Assembly (NCBI GenBank): GCA_033030425.1
Contig: JAUFSD010000003.1
Span: forward strand, 3,038,001-3,102,000
Origin: Verpa conica
Taxonomy: Eukaryota > Ascomycota > Pezizomycetes > Pezizales > Morchellaceae
Direction: 5' to 3'
Length of the DNA: 64,000 bases
The stretch's first letter is position 1; every line of letters starts with the position of its first letter. Position numbers and translations under genes: made by a program. This document shows, piece by piece, positions 33,811-45,730 of the stretch. The notes under the pieces were generated by a model that saw nothing but the letters and a program-made list of their open reading frames with translations, did no database searches and was not told the DNA's origin.

Positions 33811-36617
33811 TCAAACAACGTATCCCACTTTCGCTGCTGCCGCCGCTTGCGCCCCAACACTCCCCCCATTCCCCATATCTGCTGCATTCGGATACACCTT
33901 CACTGGCACACTCGCATCAAAGCTCTCCACAAAAAGGTTCTGGCGCGCCTCGAAAAGTTCCCCACGATCATCGGCATGCGTTTGCTCCAGTAGATCATCA
34001 ACAACCACCTCTTCTGCACCATTATGATTAAGTCGCGCTGATAACACTGGCGTTACAAACTCGAGGCGTAGTGTCCAGGTGTTGCATACACCAGAGGTGC
34101 TGAACTCAGAAGTTGCGCTCGGAGGGATAGTCGGTGTGAAAACGACACGTTTTGCAAAGAGGGTGGACTCAGAATGTTGGGAGTGAATTTTCCGCGTGGC
34201 ACGATGAATACTAGAGGCAGAACGTAGAGCGATAGAGGGGGTGACGGTTTCAGAGGTTTCAAGGGATACGTTGATCTAATGAAAACGGGTCATTAACTAT
34301 AATAACAATTTTTTAAGCGCAAATAGAGACTCACATGATAACAGGGGATCTTAGCCTTCGAGAAATCGATAACGGCAGTGATAGTCTCGCCAAGTTTATA
34401 CGCAGGCCGCGCCAACGTTAAGCTAGCTACTCGTCGTCCATTCCGCGCAATCTCAAACAGAGTACCGTCTGCAGACCCTCGAAGAATTGCAAACTCAATT
34501 GCATCCTTGGAGCTTGTTGGCATCTCCTCCCACATTGACATACGTTTCGACATAACAGGTATCGATGGTGATAGTATACCAAGGGGGTTTGAAAAGTTGT
34601 TGTAGTTTTGAGGTGATAGCAGACTATCGACATACGAAAGGAAGTCATCTAGCGAGGACTCTTGCTTTGCAGGTTTCTTGGGGGCTGATGGGTCAGGGGG
34701 TGTTAGGGCTTGCTGATCTTCGATGCAGGATGTAACAGCTTCGTCGCGGAGAAGGATAATGGGGGACATGAGATCATGAGTATGTAAAGAACCACCCGCT
34801 ATTGCATGTTAGATGGAACATATTTATGCTGACACATGGTACTAAAAACTTACGCTCAACATGAGGAATCACCCGAAAAGGAATCTCAACAACTTTTGGC
34901 TGTTGAACCCCTTTCCCAGGCCGTTGTGTCCCAATCACCAAATTATAAGTCACTTTAATAGCCTTCCCTCGATGAGAAGGTGGGATCCCTTTTGGTAAGG
35001 TAAAGCTGTATGTATATGTTCTGCTTTCTCCCGCTGCCAGTCGCAAATCGACAAAGAGAATAGATTGCGGCGTTGACAGTATAGGAATCGACTTTGAGCC
35101 TGTCATTGGTCAATATTTACGTTCCCGAGATAATAGGCAGAATAGGGCCTATTCACTAGCTATTGACTTCATCTCGGCGATGGAGCTCATATTATTCCCT
35201 CCTAATAGGCCACTAAACCCGCCGCCAAAACTACTCCATCCAAATCCACTCAAGAATCCACCATCGCTCTTGCTGGTTTCCAGTCCTATTACGCCTCCAC
35301 CCATCTGGCCAACTACTCCCCGCCTTTTAACCTCCTCAAATATGCTAGTTTGTATTAATGAACCATCCAGTGTAAAGGATCCCGATATTTGCGCATAACC
35401 CATCATCAGGGACTCTGATGATCGTGGACCTATAGCCAACAGGCTATGCCGCCGACTATGTGTTTGCTTGACTGAGCGCACGGCTGCCCGTGGATCGTAT
35501 TCTGAGACCAATGTCTCTGTCGTACTATTTGACATGGAATAAAACTCTCCACTAGATCGTGGTGTCTCGCTACTCACACTGTGCGCAGATATTACTCGGC
35601 TCTGTGCACGGTCGCTATCCTGTTCTTCCGTTGGGCTCCTAAGAGCAATATGTGAAACTTTTCGCACGGGCTGAGGCTGGCTTTCTGAGGTAGACTCATC
35701 GGAGGATAGGCTCTCTGTCGTAATGAGAAGTGGAGCTGTAGGGGGCCCTGGCGGGAATTTGTATGCTTTGTGCACGGATTTTGATTGTGCGTGTGAAGGC
35801 TTAAACCCCCCAGGGGTTTTTGGAGTTGCAGGTGCGATGGGAGTCCGGGGAATAAAAGAAAAGGTGCTTGGTGTTTGTACTTCTGCTATCATTGGAGTAC
35901 TAGGCTGTGAAGGCCGATATGGTGATGGAGGTATAGCTATAACAAGATATTAGCGTTTTGCACGGTAGTAACAATAAACATGTGTTTGAGAAAATGCATA
36001 CCCGAGTTTGGGGTAGACCCATTCAGCATTGGTGATCTTCTAGGTAATGTCTGTAGCGATGATGATCTCCCGTGGCCCCTCGTCCTCCCTTGTGGTATAT
36101 GTGGTGATCTAGCATCCTCCCCCTGCCCGCGACCCCCAGTTTCTACCCCAGCCTCGGAACCTATCGATACAATAGATATAGATCTCTTGTGCTTATGTCC
36201 AACTGCCCCATTTATTGCTGAGGGCACCGGAGATACCGGAACTTTACCCGCAGGCACGCTCAGCGAAAGCGACGGTTTATGTCCCGAAGCCGATCGAGCC
36301 GTTCCCGTAGGCAACCTCGGGCTCACGGCACCAGCCCGTGCCGTTGCCGGAAGCTGTGACGATGGTGCAGCTTTACTCTTTACTCCCCCTCCGCCTCCCC
36401 CTACTACTCCCCCCAACGCTAACGAGCTTCCGTTCGCTGGTGGTAATCCATAAACATTTCCCGTCGGCTTTTGTAGATGTGGTGGTGGTGGTGGAGCTCC
36501 TCGGTTAGCCCCAGGCACTGGCGAGATGTTCTTAAATGTGATTCTGCACTCCAACTTCTCCCCCGCAAAGACTGTTGATGATTCTGGGAACGTGACGAAA
36601 ACCCTAATGTCGCTCAT
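33811..36617 (-). CDS. RGP1: Rgp1-domain protein, Ypt6 exchange factor subunit
   Basis: Five exons on the minus strand, 36617-36002, 35936-35157, 35099-34854, 34798-34335 and 34275-33811, give 856 aa. The N-terminus is an arrestin-like beta strand pair (MSDIRVFVTFPESSTVFAGE, KLECRITFKNISPVPG). A long disordered Pro/Gly/Ser-rich insert follows, with basic KHKRSISIV and RSSSLQTLPRRS blocks. The Rgp1 core contains SFTLDGSLIQTSIFE, LFVDLRLAAGESRTYTYSF, LPKGIPPSHRGKAIKVTYNL and SPIILLRDEA. It continues with FEIARNGRRVASLTL, YKLGETITAVIDFSKAKIPCYHINVSLETSE and, at the end, NTWTLRLEFVTPVL. With Ric1 this protein activates Rab GTPase Ypt6/Rab6 at the Golgi. Yeast Rgp1 is shorter, as the disordered insert is expanded in filamentous fungi. 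Confidence 0.88.
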
Positions 36618-39600
36618 TGTGAATTGGAGGGGAGTACACCCGGTGAAAAAGTCACTATTTTTGTAATATTGTATATATATATATATTCTTTATCTGTAAT
36701 GTTCGTTTCGCTGTTCGTCTAAATTCGTAGTCCGTAGTCCGTAGTCTGATATTTCTTAGAGGGGGGGGGGGGATGGATCGAATTACTGGCCAGCAGGTAT
36801 CGCAGCGCTTGTTGCTGGCCGCGGCATTGCTGGATGTCGGGAGGTTGCTGATTCGAAGTGACGACAGACAGCGGGTGGTCGAGGGTTGTTGTGAGGGATG
36901 GGCAGATTGGGGGCGTTGTTGAGCCTAAGATATGGATTGAGTTTAGACTAGGAACAGGGAGGGCTAACTGCAACAGAACAAGTCCCCGCCAAGCCGTGGG
37001 AGGGATGGATGGCGGATGCATATGTACTGTACTGGGTATGTATTGTACAGCGTACAAGTTGACGGGCAATGATCATCACAGCGTCAGTACATGTACTCTA
37101 CTCTGGACCAGAGCGGAGAATTTTCTACGGGGAGGGTGCATTGCCGGATTATTCTACAAAATACCTCGATAGGGTTGACTCGGAGACTGGCTCTAAAAAG
37201 AATTCACGATAAGTATACACGCGCACATGTATCCCCCAGATCGAAAGCCAAAGTCCGCATAAGTCGACCATCAAGAGGCCACTCCTCGCGCATCTATAGA
37301 TCACGGAAACTCCGGCGCGGCAAACTTAGCCGTGCAACCTAGAAATAGGTAGATTCCTACTAGCCCTTCCCCCCACCCCCCACTCTCCACTCTCCACTCT
37401 CCACTCTCCCAACTGTTTCCTAGCATAGTTGTTCCCCCGGTGGATTATGTACCCTACTTAGACAATGTTTCACTGGCAACGTGTTGTCTAACCTCACTGA
37501 GTGCCGATCGTCCTTATCAACAATGGATTATTCAAACCAACACTACAAGTGCTACTAACAGTCGGTTGTTTATAAAAACTAGGACGATGTGACGCCACAC
37601 CAGACAAAGTGAAGAAAAGGGGTGGGGGGTGGAGTCACACTTACAGAGTGTCAGCATGCCTACCGAATATTTAGGCGCGTCGGGCATTTTAGTCGTTCTT
37701 TAATGCATATTAAGCTTACGAGACTATGTACTCCGTTACTCCGCGAAACTCTTAGCAATTGATAGTTTTTTTTTTCCCCCGCAGAAAAAAAAAACTTATG
37801 CCACTCTTACTATATGCTCTTTTAATTACCTAGATCCTTCATAGATGTAGTAGATCTTCTAACACCCACGAGCCCCCAACCCTCGCCTTGTTGTTAGCTC
37901 TCATCTTACTTTAATTCCATGACCTCAACTTCCCCACGGCTTTAAGCACAACATACGTCCACTACACTACAATAGAGTTGAACCCCAAGGATTCTAAACT
38001 AATACATGGACGAGTGACGATGTATATTATTACTATGGTACATTTATCCGCTTCCCAAACTTGACGGATCTCGCCTCAGCCATAGGATGTTCTATCGCAA
38101 AGTCTACTAGCGCTTACCTACTCTAGAAAACCGTCTAGAAAAGATCGACAGCAGGCCCTATTTCCCCAGAAAGGATGTAGATCAATCTTCATTATACAAT
38201 ATACACCATGTGTACCGACGCCAGACGCCTAGCCCGAACAGATCCGCTATTGGGTCTTCTCTAGATGCAGTAATATCTCACACTTATACTAGGCTTGAAT
38301 TACAATCCTAGTAGTTTCAGTACTATAAGAGCCACGACTTCTTTAATAAACACGTGTATATCTAGGTCCTACAATTTATCTGATATATATATATATATTT
38401 GTTTTACTGATAATCTGCAGCCTGTAGGTGCTAGCACATAAGGTGCCAGAGAACCTAAGGATTCTATGGTTCCGGAAGCGGAACTACATGTACTGTCGGA
38501 CTTTGATCGGTGGTCCTCTCTCTAGCTCCGCAGCTAGTGGCGAGTCCGACGGGCTTAGCGAAGAAGGCAAAAGACCCTTCAATATGACGTAAATCAGCAG
38601 TTAGAAACTTATCAGTGGGGTGGTACACGTTGATAAGTGGTAGACTTGTCACTAAAGATGAAACTTTTCCAAAAGGACGTGTTGATGTGGGGACGCTTGG
38701 CAACGCCCTCGATTTCTGGTGGGAAAACCAACTGTAAATGCGAGATTCTCGGAACGAGCCATGTGTGACGCACGTTGCCAGACCAGTGTAAATAATAGAA
38801 CTGACCCAAGGTTAGCGGTTGCGTTAGCGTCTCGTATCGAGCTCTGTTGATGGCTGCTGACGCAGGACAGCCCTTCAGGTCAGGGAGTAAGATGTTGCTG
38901 TAAATGGAAATTCCCTGGGCGTTTCTTGACAGGTAGTTTTTCACTGCACCTTCCGTTGGCTAGACTTCTATGAACTTTCTACTGGGCAGCCACGATCTAG
39001 ATCTCCGGACTTACGTAAATACTATCAAATTCACGAGTGATCGCTTATGATTTCTACTGTCCTCCCTTGATGACAAGAGTTCCAGGCATGGATAGTAGAT
39101 AGCCATTAAACAATAAGGACTCTTATAGGGGCCGAAATTCGATAATCTTATTCATTCGATAAAATCCACTATTCAGGGAATAGCTTTTTAGGGAGGGGTC
39201 CTCGGCCCTCGGCCATACCGGGACGCGATACAGATTAGATCTTGTACTTGGGGGCAAAGTGCCAATTTCCAAAGGAGCCACTACCATTGGCCTTCCTTTA
39301 TTCTGCGCTGTTTCCTGAAGAGAAAAAAAAAACGTGCATGGATGTTGAAAGCGGTTATGATAGGTACCCCGCTTCAGGGACCATTGTTAACACACAGACA
39401 CTCAGTCGGCTTGTAACCAAAGATTCCCATTGCGTAAAACCCGTGGGATGCCGATGTCTACCACCAGACGTTCGTTTTTCCATGATTAGAAAAAGTCGCA
39501 TCTGGCCGATGGGTGTTTTTCCTCCTTCCCCACGATGCAGCCGACCGTCGCTGTGGACACTGTACCGGGCATGAACACGGAACTTGCCCAGTAGAGTACA

Positions 39601-40210
39601 AGCCTTATCCAGGGTGACTAGGTCGTTCTCGGGTATCGATTCATTCGATTCCCGATCGAAGGGGCTCAAAGACGAGCCCGGACTTTGGTGCGGAATATAA
39701 GTCAAATTGGACAGACTTCGAGTTATGCACGCAGGCGGGGACTAAGTAATATTCGGATCGCTACATCAAGGCAAGGCGAGCCCCCAATTCCACGGGAGAG
39801 TGGGAATACACGTGCATACGCCTCCTGAGGGCACAAGATTTTTCTGGCATACCCAGATTCCTCGATAGATTTGCCTAACTATTTTTTCTTTACACTACTA
39901 AACCCGTGACCGATTATAATTGCCACGTGAGGTGTGTAGTTGTTGGCGCCAGTGAGATTTGGCGGTCATTTTATCCAGCGCCTTTGATACTTCCACAGCT
40001 TTGACATCAGACGACATTATACAAACTGCCGGCAAGGACTTAACCACAAAGGCGGGAATAAGCAAGTCTATATACCCAATTTCGCGATTGGGGAATCTAT
40101 CCGGGGGGGGGGGTCCCCCCAATTTTCTAAGCCTCCTCCCTCCTAGTAATTACCAGGAACAAGAAGAGATGAATATCACAGTGAGGCAATGTCGCAGGTG
40201 TTGGCCGTGA
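36618..40210. other. Gene-poor intergenic region
   Basis: No recognisable gene in 3.6 kb. The left 600 bases contain the probable RGP1 promoter. A CACTCTC tandem sits near 37380-37410. TACATGTA palindromes are at 37088-37095 and 38485-38492. Minus-strand frames at 38464-38944 and 39355-39705 have normal amino acid composition, but no family was recognised. A ten-base G run is at 40102-40111. Confidence 0.45.
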
Positions 40211-41410
40211 TTACCATTGTCTGCTGGTGCCAACAAGGATGACTGACAACCGGGGGAGAGAATCACGGGTGGTGCCGATAGGGTCTGTTCTTCCGTAAGT
40301 CCAGACGTTTCTCGGCAAGAGAACAAAAAGATTTTCCAAGAGTTCTGCCCTAGGTGTGTGGGTGGAGCGAGCTTGTTTTATGCTCGGTTGTGTTAGGTTG
40401 CTCAAAAGCTGACCTAACCCCGATGATATTTTTGTGGATCCTAGCAACCAGAATATGCTAATAGGAGTCATCATCTGTACGTCATGGACTGGTCGCGTAT
40501 GAGGGCCCAATAAATCACTGTAGAAAACGCTTTGGGGAGGGGGGGGGGTTTGGTCTCGTATTAGGGAGTTCACTTTGTTGGACCTTCGGAGAAATTCAAG
40601 AAAATTTTGTGTTTGGACATCGGAATAGCGAATAAAAGGTTTCAGATGATCTTGGCAACAACGAAACCTTAATTCGACATCTTTGTTTGTGGGAGCTACT
40701 TTTAGAAAAAGCGAAAAAATAATTAGAATTATTGGGAAAGAAGAAAGAAAGACAAACTCGAAAAATTGGAAAAGTAGGGGTGAGGTGCAAAAGGTGTGCT
40801 GGACTTTATGGTTTGGATGTGTGAGAGAATATGAAGGAATGCGCAAAGAAGGGGGCTTCCCGATGTTGTTTTTAGCGCACCCAAGAGATGATGTTGACGT
40901 GTGCTTTGTCACAGACTCACAGCGGAGCGGAAGCGACCACTCGTGTGTCGTCAGCGCAAGGATACCCGGCAGAGCCTCAATCCCTTGCTTCTGCCCGACC
41001 CGGTTGCGCACTAGCGTTGGGTTAGGGTTTACACGAGATGCCAAGCGTTTGAGCGCCCGGCGCCGCCACCCCGGCCTCGCGAACGACATCAGGCGGCGAG
41101 TCGATCCGAACACTACACCCCCCAGAGATTTGTTTGTGTCTCTGCAGCCTCCCGTTTCGTTATTTTCCAGCTCACCAGAGGGCCGACCACCACAAAAAAC
41201 GCCCTGCGACACCATAATATAGCAACACCACAAACCTCCTGTATCCGAAATGTAGTAAAGTCTAATATGGGATATCAACACGTGACGACGATCGGTCCTT
41301 TTAGATGGAAGCGGGTGGCGGCAGATATAAAAAGTAAGCATCCGGATGTTGCAGTCTTGCGACTTGCAGGACCTCCTCCCAGAAAAACAATAATCCCCGA
41401 ATGTGATCAA
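40211..41410 (-). CDS. Unexplained 399-codon open frame
   Basis: This single uninterrupted frame is far longer than its surroundings would lead one to expect by chance. I recognise no domain. The product would be basic and Ser/Arg/Thr-rich, with one strongly hydrophobic stretch near the centre (LLFQFFEFVFLSSFPIILIIF) that could be a membrane helix, and Cys-rich N-terminal sequence. There is no intron-like interruption and no clear signal peptide. A 179-codon frame lies on the opposite strand inside it (40683-41222), which is a reason for caution. CYC8 starts 1.5 kb downstream on the other strand, so part of this DNA could instead be CYC8 upstream sequence. It could be a young orphan gene, a decayed gene, or a chance frame. 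Confidence 0.25.
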   Translation of the reverse strand: MITFGDYCFSGRRSCKSQDCNIRMLTFYICRHPLPSKRTDRRHVLISHIRLYYISDTGGLWCCYIMVSQGVFCGGRPSGELENNETGGCRDTNKSLGGVVFGSTRRLMSFARPGWRRRALKRLASRVNPNPTLVRNRVGQKQGIEALPGILALTTHEWSLPLRCESVTKHTSTSSLGCAKNNIGKPPSLRIPSYSLTHPNHKVQHTFCTSPLLFQFFEFVFLSSFPIILIIFSLFLKVAPTNKDVELRFRCCQDHLKPFIRYSDVQTQNFLEFLRRSNKVNSLIRDQTPPPPQSVFYSDLLGPHTRPVHDVQMMTPISIFWLLGSTKISSGLGQLLSNLTQPSIKQARSTHTPRAELLENLFVLLPRNVWTYGRTDPIGTTRDSLPRLSVILVGTSRQW

Positions 41411-41531
41411 AGCGCTGAGAGCGCTCTAAGAGTGGACGTTAGCCAAGGGTTGCATGGAGCACCGGCGGAAAGGGAGCCATTGGGCAGAGGTTACTCTTGC
41501 CTGAAGTGAAGGAGTGATCTTCGATGGATAT

Positions 41532-41663
41532 GGGGGGGGGTATACATAGGTGTATGGGTATGGGTATTGGTGGGTATGGGTGGGTATGAATAGGCATGGG
41601 GTGTGGGTGTGGTAGGTGTAGGGTAGAAGTGTGGGTGAGGTGTGGGTGTGGGTTAGGTGGGTG
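41532..41663. repeat. G-rich telomere-like TG tract
   Basis: About 130 bases of irregular GGGTATGGGTGTGGG-type repeats, nearly free of C on the plus strand. It looks like degenerate budding-yeast telomeric DNA and contains AGGTGTATGGGTATG (41549-41563), close to a Rap1 site. It could also fold as a G-quadruplex. It lies about 1.3 kb upstream of the CYC8 start. Confidence 0.7.
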
Positions 41664-42098
41664 AAGGTTCTTCGACGTTTTGTTTTGGCTGTTGCCCTCG
41701 TGGGTGGAAGACCCAATGTGGGGCATCAAGTTGCGCTATGATAGCTGGGTGTGTGTGGTGCAGGACATACATACAGCGACAGGCATGCAGACAAAAAAAC
41801 AGAAAATCCGGTGCAGCACACCGCACCCCCTTCTTCTGTAAATCCCTGAGCTGCACTAAGCACCATGCTGCAGGCCAAGCCAGCTGTGCGAGTTTCACCC
41901 AGACGAGCAGGATGCGGTGGGAGGGTGGGAGGGTGGCTGCTGCCTCTGTCTCCGCCCTTTCGCTCTTCCCTGCCGCCTGCAGTACTGCCGTTCTGTGCTA
42001 CCACCCCCCCGAGCCTTTTTTTTTCGATACCACTCTTCCGCCAACCTCACCGCCGTGCGTCCTGTCGTCGCTGCGTCTGCTTCTGCTGCTTGTTGCTG

Positions 42099-42099
<1 letters not shown>

Positions 42100-42128
<29 letters not shown>
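42100..42128. repeat. CTG trinucleotide array
   Basis: About nine CTG/GCT units in a row, with a shorter related array (six units) at 42241-42258. Both lie in the CYC8 upstream region and outside any supported coding frame. Confidence 0.85.
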
Positions 42129-42129
<1 letters not shown>

Positions 42130-42550
42130 CGCTCCTCCTCCCTCCCACTCACTCACTCTTTCCCTCCTCTTGCACTCTCGCTCCCCTCGCCTCTTGTATG
42201 CGTGTTGCCTGGGGGTTCCTACTCTGCTACTACTACCAACGCTGCTGCTGCTGCTGCTAATACACTACTACACTACTCTACCCAACCCTCCCCCCCCATC
42301 ACACTCCCTCCTAACAACGCTACGCAGCCGTCAGTCATCGCCCTCACCTCTTGTCGCGTCGCGAGTCTGTATTGTCTTTCCTTCCTTGCACTTCCATCAC
42401 CGAGGGAGTCTGGCCTGGTCTGTTGTTCCGTCCGAACAGGGAGGATAGAAAGGGATCTGAGAGAGATAGTGTGTGTGTGAGGGTGAGTGAAGAGAGAAAT
42501 ATACATACACATACGCCATAGCCCCGTTGCTCCTGTGGTATGGTTGAGCC

Positions 42551-42590
42551 CCATCATCATCACCATCACCATCATCACCATCATCACCTG
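42551..42590. repeat. CAT/CAC trinucleotide array
   Basis: Thirteen alternating CAT and CAC triplets about 330 bp before the CYC8 start. Confidence 0.8.
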
Positions 42591-42922
42591 TTGCCCGTTG
42601 TCGTGGTTTCCCATCTTCGCCTTTCGCCCTATTATTCCGTAAAGCTTCCTTTCGCCCCTGACGCTAATAAACAGTTCTACCCGGCCGATCTCCCACCGTT
42701 AGAGTTATAAGTGATCGCACCACCCCGTGTGTCCGAAAATAAATTATCGATAAAAACTGCCGGTGTCATACTTGTCGAAGCACATCATCGGTTTGCCCCT
42801 ACTGACCCGTTCTGTCGTCAACGCTACACCTCTCCGTCGCCATCACGCATACACACCATCGTCATTAGTGGTTCACAACATACCCACACCCAAGTACTCC
42901 GTAGCATCTACTCGATCCAGGG

Positions 42923-45730
42923 ATGGCGAGTCACTCCACCTCGCCCGGACACGGGCAATCCCAGCCACTGCACCAGGCAAACGGTCATCCTCCACAGCCC
43001 ATCCAGCAACAACAAGCAAGGCCGACACCGTTCCAGAACTTACAGCATGTTAACGAGACAGTATGGCTTCAGATAGGTAAGCTTTGATTGTTCTGCCAAT
43101 GATTCTCTAGCTGATCCCCCCCATCTAGGCAGTCTTACCGAGTTGATGGGCGACCTGGATCGTGCAATGGCCGCATACGAGAACGCGCTTCGCCAGAACC
43201 CATACTCCATTCCGGCAATGAACTCCATCTCGTGTATTCTTCGCACAAAGGAACAATTTTCAAAGGCGGTTGAATACCTCCAAAGTATCCTCAACTTGGA
43301 TGGGAACAACGGCGATATTTGGGGTTCACTAGGGCATTGCTACTTGATGATGGATGATCTTCAGAAAGCCTATTCAGCTTATCAACAGGCCTTGTACCAT
43401 CTTCGCGATCCTAAAGTAGTCTTTCCCCCCTCCTTTGGCCGAAATTCTTGTTGCGCACAAACATGTTGACCCCTATTCCAGGAACCAAAACTTTGGTACG
43501 GGATTGGCATTCTGTACGATCGCTATGGATCTCTCGAACATGCCGAGGAAGCGTTTTCGCAAGTAATGCGGATGGAACCGAATTTTGAAAAGGCAAACGA
43601 AATCTATTTCAGGCTTGGTATAATTTACAAGCAGCAGCAAAAATATCAACAGAGTCTTGAGGTTACTAGACCTAACTGATCAAACCTTGGCGTGAAAATA
43701 CGCTAACCTGAACTTAGTGCTTCCGTTATATTGTTAATGACCCACCCCGCCCTCTGACAGAGGAAGACATCTGGTTTCAGATCGGCCATGTATATGAGCA
43801 ACAGAAAGACGTTAGTAGTCCCAATTGGTATTATCGATTTATTATTGGGGCTGACACTTGTCATCATAGTATAACGCTGCGAAAGATGCCTACATGCGGG
43901 TTCTTGAGTCTGATCCCAATCACGCCAAGGTGCTCCAGCAACTTGGTTGGCTCCATCACCAACAGAGCAACAACTTTGACAGCCAACAACTTGCCATTGA
44001 GTACCTTGAGAAATCAGTTAGCGCTGGTATGCCTTTTCCCAAGTAGTTGACTTTTTTAAGATGACAAAGCTGACCATGGATCCTCTACCAAGACAACTCG
44101 GACGCTCAAAGCTGGTACTTGCTTGGGCGCTGCTACATGTCACAGCAAAAGTACCCCAAGGCATATGAAGCTTACCAGCAAGCTGTCTATCGGGATGGTC
44201 GGAACCCAACTTTCTGGTGCTCTATTGGTGTTCTCTACTACCAGATTAACCAGTACCGTGATGCATTGGATGCATATTCGCGTGCGATCAGACTAAATCC
44301 TTACATTTCGGAGGTTTGGTATGATCTGGGGACATTGGTACAAAATAGCTTGCCTATACTTTAATCTGGACATGGCTAACGTTCTATCCTAGTACGAATC
44401 GTGTAATAATCAAACGAACGATGCTCTTGATGCCTACCAGCGCGCAGCTGAGCTTGACCCTAAAAATCAGCACATCAAAGCTCGCCTTCAGCTGTTAAGA
44501 AACGGCCAGTCATCTGGTGTTCAACACCAAGCGTCTGCACCTCCCCCACAAGATGTGCATCCTCAAGCTTATCAAGCTGCAGGAGTTGGCGGCCCTCCGG
44601 GACCACAATGGGGTTCACAGGCACCTCAAGCTCCCCCGCCTGTTCGAGCACAGCACCCCCCACCAACCCTTCCCCAGATCCCCCAGCACCAGCAACAACT
44701 ACAACAACCCCAACAAAACCCCTCGCCATACCGTCCGGTAGATTCTGGCCCACCACCACCACCGCCCCCACCACCTCAACGCCATATGGAGCATAGCCCA
44801 GATCACATACGAGGACGTGTTGAGGACAATAGACACCATCTCCGGAGACCACTCTCGCCGTCGCCAAAGTTTCCTAACCACCCAACCCAGGCAGGCCAGT
44901 TCCAAGGTTCTAACTCTCTTCCTCAACAAAGCCAGCAGCAGCAACAGCCACCACATAATCGTGTTCTTAACCCTCACCATAATGCTCAAGTTATATTACC
45001 ACCTGCGTCGAATGGTAATCTGACCCTTCCACCGTACGGTCCTCGTAACAGCCCTCCACCGGAGGTTAAACCAATTGTTGACGAGCACCTTCCATCCCCA
45101 AACACAGGTTATCCTCACCACCCATCTTCACAAGGTGGCATCGCTGGCGGCGCACCACCACCAGCCTCGGCCACAATGGCCGCAGAAGCCGCAGCACGTG
45201 AACGGGGTGAGCGAGGCAGTGAGAGGGACGAGAAACTTCATTTCGGTAAAAGGCCAAGGGAATGGGATGAGGAGGATAACCAGCATATAAAGAAGGCTGC
45301 ATCGGATGAGAACAAAGCTAGGTTAGATGATATTAACCATCATCGGCCATCGCCTGTTCGTATCTCCTCTCCACATCAAGAATCTAGAAGGCGAAGTTCC
45401 TCAGAAAGACCCAGGGAGGAATATCATCACGGCCAACCGCCTCTCCCTACGCAAATAAATATTCAGCAAAACCACCACGCACCACTCCCCCCGATTAACC
45501 ATCAGCAACTCCCCCCAATGTCAGAAGGGCCAAGGACGGAATCACTAAGAATGTCGGAAGCTCCTCGAGATGACCGGAAAGAAATTATAGAACCACCTGC
45601 TAGGAAGGTTGAACTAGACGAGGACTATGACAATGAGGAAATGGGAGATTCAGAAAGAGATCCTTCGGGGAAGGTTCAAAACGGTGAAGGCACCAACGGA
45701 ATTTCTAGTGGGCCATCAGGTGACAATTGA
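42923..45730 (+). CDS. SSN6: General transcriptional co-repressor Cyc8/Ssn6
   Basis: Seven exons, 42923-43076, 43129-43415, 43482-43661, 43718-43810, 43870-44026, 44093-44337 and 44393-45730, give 817 aa. A short Gln/Pro-rich start leads into about ten tetratricopeptide repeats (residues about 45-395). Examples are NETVWLQIGSLTELMGDLDR, DIWGSLGHCYLMMDDLQKAY, KLWYGIGILYDRYGSLEHAE, DIWFQIGHVYEQQKDYNAA, SWYLLGRCYMSQQKYPKAY and FWCSIGVLYYQINQYRDAL. The last exon codes for a disordered Pro/Gln/His-rich tail with acidic and RRRSSSERP segments. Cyc8 partners with Tup1 in the nucleus and is brought to promoters by DNA-binding repressors. Six introns cut the TPR region and none the tail. ATG at 42923 gives a frame that opens directly into the conserved repeats. 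Confidence 0.96.

Larger units (their letters stand above)
41664..42922. promoter_or_regulatory. CT-rich upstream region and probable leader of CYC8
   Basis: This stretch is highly CT-rich on the plus strand, so that frames of 130-260 codons stay open in all three phases between 41650 and 42480. I read them as low-complexity leader or promoter sequence, not genes. It contains CTG and CAT triplet arrays and ends in an A/C-rich segment before the ATG. The transcription start cannot be placed. Long, structured 5' leaders are plausible for such a global regulator. Confidence 0.5.

Noticed and set aside
33164..33887. Hydrophobic minus-strand frames that look like membrane proteins
   Set aside because: Phe/Val/Ile runs come from poly-A/T sequence; the real RGP1 exon begins at its stop codon 33811 in another frame.
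41657..42480. Open frames of 130-263 codons in all plus-strand phases
   Set aside because: All phases are open at once because the DNA is CT-rich and lacks A; the translations are Leu/Pro/Ser/Cys low-complexity. They are upstream sequence of CYC8.
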